From IMG/VR virus record IMGVR_UViG_3300029908_000004, positions 151,292-215,291 of that record: a stretch of DNA of 64,000 nt, one strand, 5' to 3'. Below, one piece after another: positions 62,021 through 64,000 of this stretch (position 1 is the stretch's first letter; each line of letters starts with the position of its first letter). This stretch comes from a virus. The notes beneath the pieces are model-generated. The model searched no databases. It worked only from the letters and a program-made list of their open reading frames with translations, and was not told the origin of the DNA. The translations under genes were made by a program, and so were the position numbers.

Positions 62021-64000
62021 TAATCCATCCTATCTTCAAAGTCAGATAAGTTTAGTTCTGGTACGAACATTGTGTCACCACCAGCTTCACGCATATAGGT
62101 TTGAATAGATAGTTCCTCTTCTAGAATTCTCTCTACGAACCAGTGGATATCTACTTCTCTTGCGCGTCGACTACCAACTTTACGATCTAACGCTTGTTCA
62201 GCAGCAACCATCTTACTATAAAACACATTGAAGATATGTTCGTCTAAAGAGTTCTTTGACAACATGATATAAATTTCACAAGTTCTCTCCCTAGTCTGTG
62301 GAGCCATTACACGGCTCCAAGCTTGGGTTTGGAACGCTGGACTCCATAGCAAATCACAGCAAATAACTGTGTCTGCGGCGGACAAGTCTACACCCTCACG
62401 GATTGCTCTTGTACCAGCGATAAAGACCTTTACGTTTTTATCACTTTGGAATTTATCAAAGTTCTCTTTTCTTGCTTCATCATCCCAAGATGTTTGGAAT
62501 TTGATTATTTGCTCTGGTTTCAACAGAGGGGTTTTACCAGAGGATAGATTTTTGTACACTGATTCATGCATAGCACGGAAATCACTAAGGATAAGGACCT
62601 TACCTTCTTCCTCAATTTTATCACTTACTATTTGACGAATCTGCGACATCTTTCCACCGCCAGCGACTCCTTTATATATCTCCCTACCAAGCTTCTCGTT
62701 CAACATCTCTGGGCAAGTAGAAGCAATTTTCATAGTAGTCATTTGACTTATGACTAAGGTAGAATTGATCTGTTGATTCTTCTTATCCGCCTCACTAGCC
62801 ATCTTCTCAAAGGTTTTCTTAAAATCTTTGATAGAAGACAGCATTAGTGCCGCCTGATATGGATCCATTGGACAGACTACCTTCTGTACATCTGCTTTTG
62901 GCATCATTCTACCATTAGCTACGAGAGTTTTCTTAAATAGAGGATCTTCGTAGTTACGACGAATGATTTTACTAGCCATGAAGGTCCAGAATTCTGGTGG
63001 ATTCTTCAGGAATGGAACACGTTTTCTAACAAGCTTCGTTAGTTGAACTTGTTTACCATTCTTATCGGTTTCCACACCTGCTGAACGTTCTAATGTAACA
63101 GAATCACAATACTTATAGTCGAACTCTTTTTCACCTTCTCCCCTAAAGTAAGGGAATTGTGAGCTTGGTCCGTTCTGTGTATAATGCAATGGCCAATAAG
63201 CGTCCATTGGTGAATTAGAGATTAAAGTTCCAGTTAATCCTATTTTCCTACGAGATCTTAGATTAAATGTAGCTTTAGAACTTTGTGTAAGATCGTCCTT
63301 ACAGTTATGTATTTCATCTGGTATAACTAATGTATACTTCTTCATTAGTCTCTTGTATCTACCGGGTGTCCAATTACCATCAGCTACATGACACTTAGGA
63401 CAATAACGTCCTTTTATCCTCCAGTCATAACAGTTTGCATGAGCAGCTAATTCATAATCTACATACCCACCAGTATGTTTGATCAACTTATCAGATTGCC
63501 ATGCACTACCAATATTTTCCCTATTGTCTGTAACATAGGAACATTTCTTGTTAAGACATCTATAGCCTCTAGACTTAGTCCATTCCATCTTTTCAGAAGA
63601 TTCTGATTTAACAAACCTTTGTAATGGTTGCTTACAGTGTGGACATAGATTCTCTAGTTTTATAGCAGTCCATAGCTTAGTAATTTTATCCTTCACATCA
63701 CGAGTGGATGGCTTTAGCTTACCAGCCCAATCTTGACGTGCTTTCCAACAAGGGTCGTCTTCCTGTCTTAACCACGTATAAGAATATAAATGGTACTTAG
63801 CTTTACTCTTTGTATCTGCCCAATTACGAATGGATATGAAATCTTTACCTTCTTTAAAACCTAATCGTTCGAATTCCTTCTCCCAGAAGATTCTGGCATT
63901 GCCCGGGGCTACAATAGCTACTTTCTTGCTACCAACTAATTCAGCATAAGCAATAGCAAAAGATGTCTTAGCCATACGCATAAGATAAGCATTGATAACA
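62020..64000 (-). CDS. SNF2-type SF2 helicase, 5' truncated
   Basis: About 659 residues are visible; the frame stays open to the window edge, so the start is outside. Helicase motifs: motif I AYLMRMAKTSFAIA, motif Ia VAIVAPGN, motif II LVIPDEIHNC, motif III GLTGTLISNS, motif V AGTRAIREGVDL, motif VI QTQAWSRVMAP. Motif I has alanine where glycine of GKT is expected. Zinc-type cysteines are inserted between motifs I and II (CPHCKQPL, CLNKKCSY, RYCPKCHVA). It likely works in replication restart or recombination. Confidence 0.85.
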   Translation of the reverse strand, partial: VINAYLMRMAKTSFAIAYAELVGSKKVAIVAPGNARIFWEKEFERLGFKEGKDFISIRNWADTKSKAKYHLYSYTWLRQEDDPCWKARQDWAGKLKPSTRDVKDKITKLWTAIKLENLCPHCKQPLQRFVKSESSEKMEWTKSRGYRCLNKKCSYVTDNRENIGSAWQSDKLIKHTGGYVDYELAAHANCYDWRIKGRYCPKCHVADGNWTPGRYKRLMKKYTLVIPDEIHNCKDDLTQSSKATFNLRSRRKIGLTGTLISNSPMDAYWPLHYTQNGPSSQFPYFRGEGEKEFDYKYCDSVTLERSAGVETDKNGKQVQLTKLVRKRVPFLKNPPEFWTFMASKIIRRNYEDPLFKKTLVANGRMMPKADVQKVVCPMDPYQAALMLSSIKDFKKTFEKMASEADKKNQQINSTLVISQMTTMKIASTCPEMLNEKLGREIYKGVAGGGKMSQIRQIVSDKIEEEGKVLILSDFRAMHESVYKNLSSGKTPLLKPEQIIKFQTSWDDEARKENFDKFQSDKNVKVFIAGTRAIREGVDLSAADTVICCDLLWSPAFQTQAWSRVMAPQTRERTCEIYIMLSKNSLDEHIFNVFYSKMVAAEQALDRKVGSRRAREVDIHWFVERILEEELSIQTYMREAGGDTMFVPELNLSDFEDRMD

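Noticed and set aside
1-64000. tRNA genes, CRISPR arrays and transposases
   Set aside because: No cloverleaf-like stretch, spaced repeats or transposase motifs were noticed; gaps are too short for most of these.

Overview
The window is part of the genome of a large tailed double-stranded DNA phage, most likely a myovirus. A gp25-like baseplate wedge gene sits directly before a baseplate J (gp47-like) gene, beside a giant hub protein ending in a lytic transglycosylase domain. That is the signature of a contractile-tail baseplate. No capsid, portal, terminase or DNA polymerase gene is present, so the genome extends well beyond these 64 kb. The sequence is AT-rich and tightly packed, with TAATG and ATGA stop/start overlaps. 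The host cannot be named. Secreted-type fibre-locus proteins, the lytic transglycosylase and a consensus sigma70 promoter fit a bacterial, probably Gram-negative, host.

Bases 1-39848 are transcribed on the + strand and encode virion parts. First come two very large virion proteins (1-4074, 5' truncated, with a nuclease-like OB-fold segment; 5623-10548). Between them lie a one-ring Clp-type AAA+ ATPase and a small NWDG-motif protein. Then follow the baseplate hub with lytic transglycosylase, small baseplate proteins, gp25-like wedge and J-like protein (10548-18475). The rest is a long run of tail and fibre proteins (18477-39848) with Ig-like, discoidin-like, tandem WP-repeat and receptor-tip domains. 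Two consecutive fibre-locus genes carry Sec-type signal peptides, one of them with an SGNH hydrolase. A Vsr-like endonuclease gene interrupts the fibre genes.

At 39849-40086 the two transcription blocks converge on two strong hairpin terminators. From 40087 to the end all genes lie on the - strand. They encode a divergent sigma factor with its own consensus promoter, several PD-(D/E)XK-type nuclease-like proteins, a deoxyribosyltransferase-like enzyme, a primase-helicase, a RecA-like recombinase, a RecB/Cas4-like nuclease split over two genes, a Ycf46-like AAA+ ATPase, and at the far end an SNF2-type helicase (5' truncated). Both helicases and the recombinase have altered Walker A motifs.

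Two accessory regions stand out. Bases 56220-58880 form a GC-rich island of zinc-ribbon, coiled-coil and nucleotidyltransferase-like genes of prophage type, joined throughout by 4-base ATGA overlaps. Bases 59014-61171 hold an NrdG-like radical SAM protein, a zinc-ribbon protein, a DUF2997 protein and two paralogous DUF1257 (Ycf35-like) proteins. Together with the Ycf46-like ATPase upstream they resemble a conserved gene set of unknown biochemical function. This is the best candidate here for an undescribed system.
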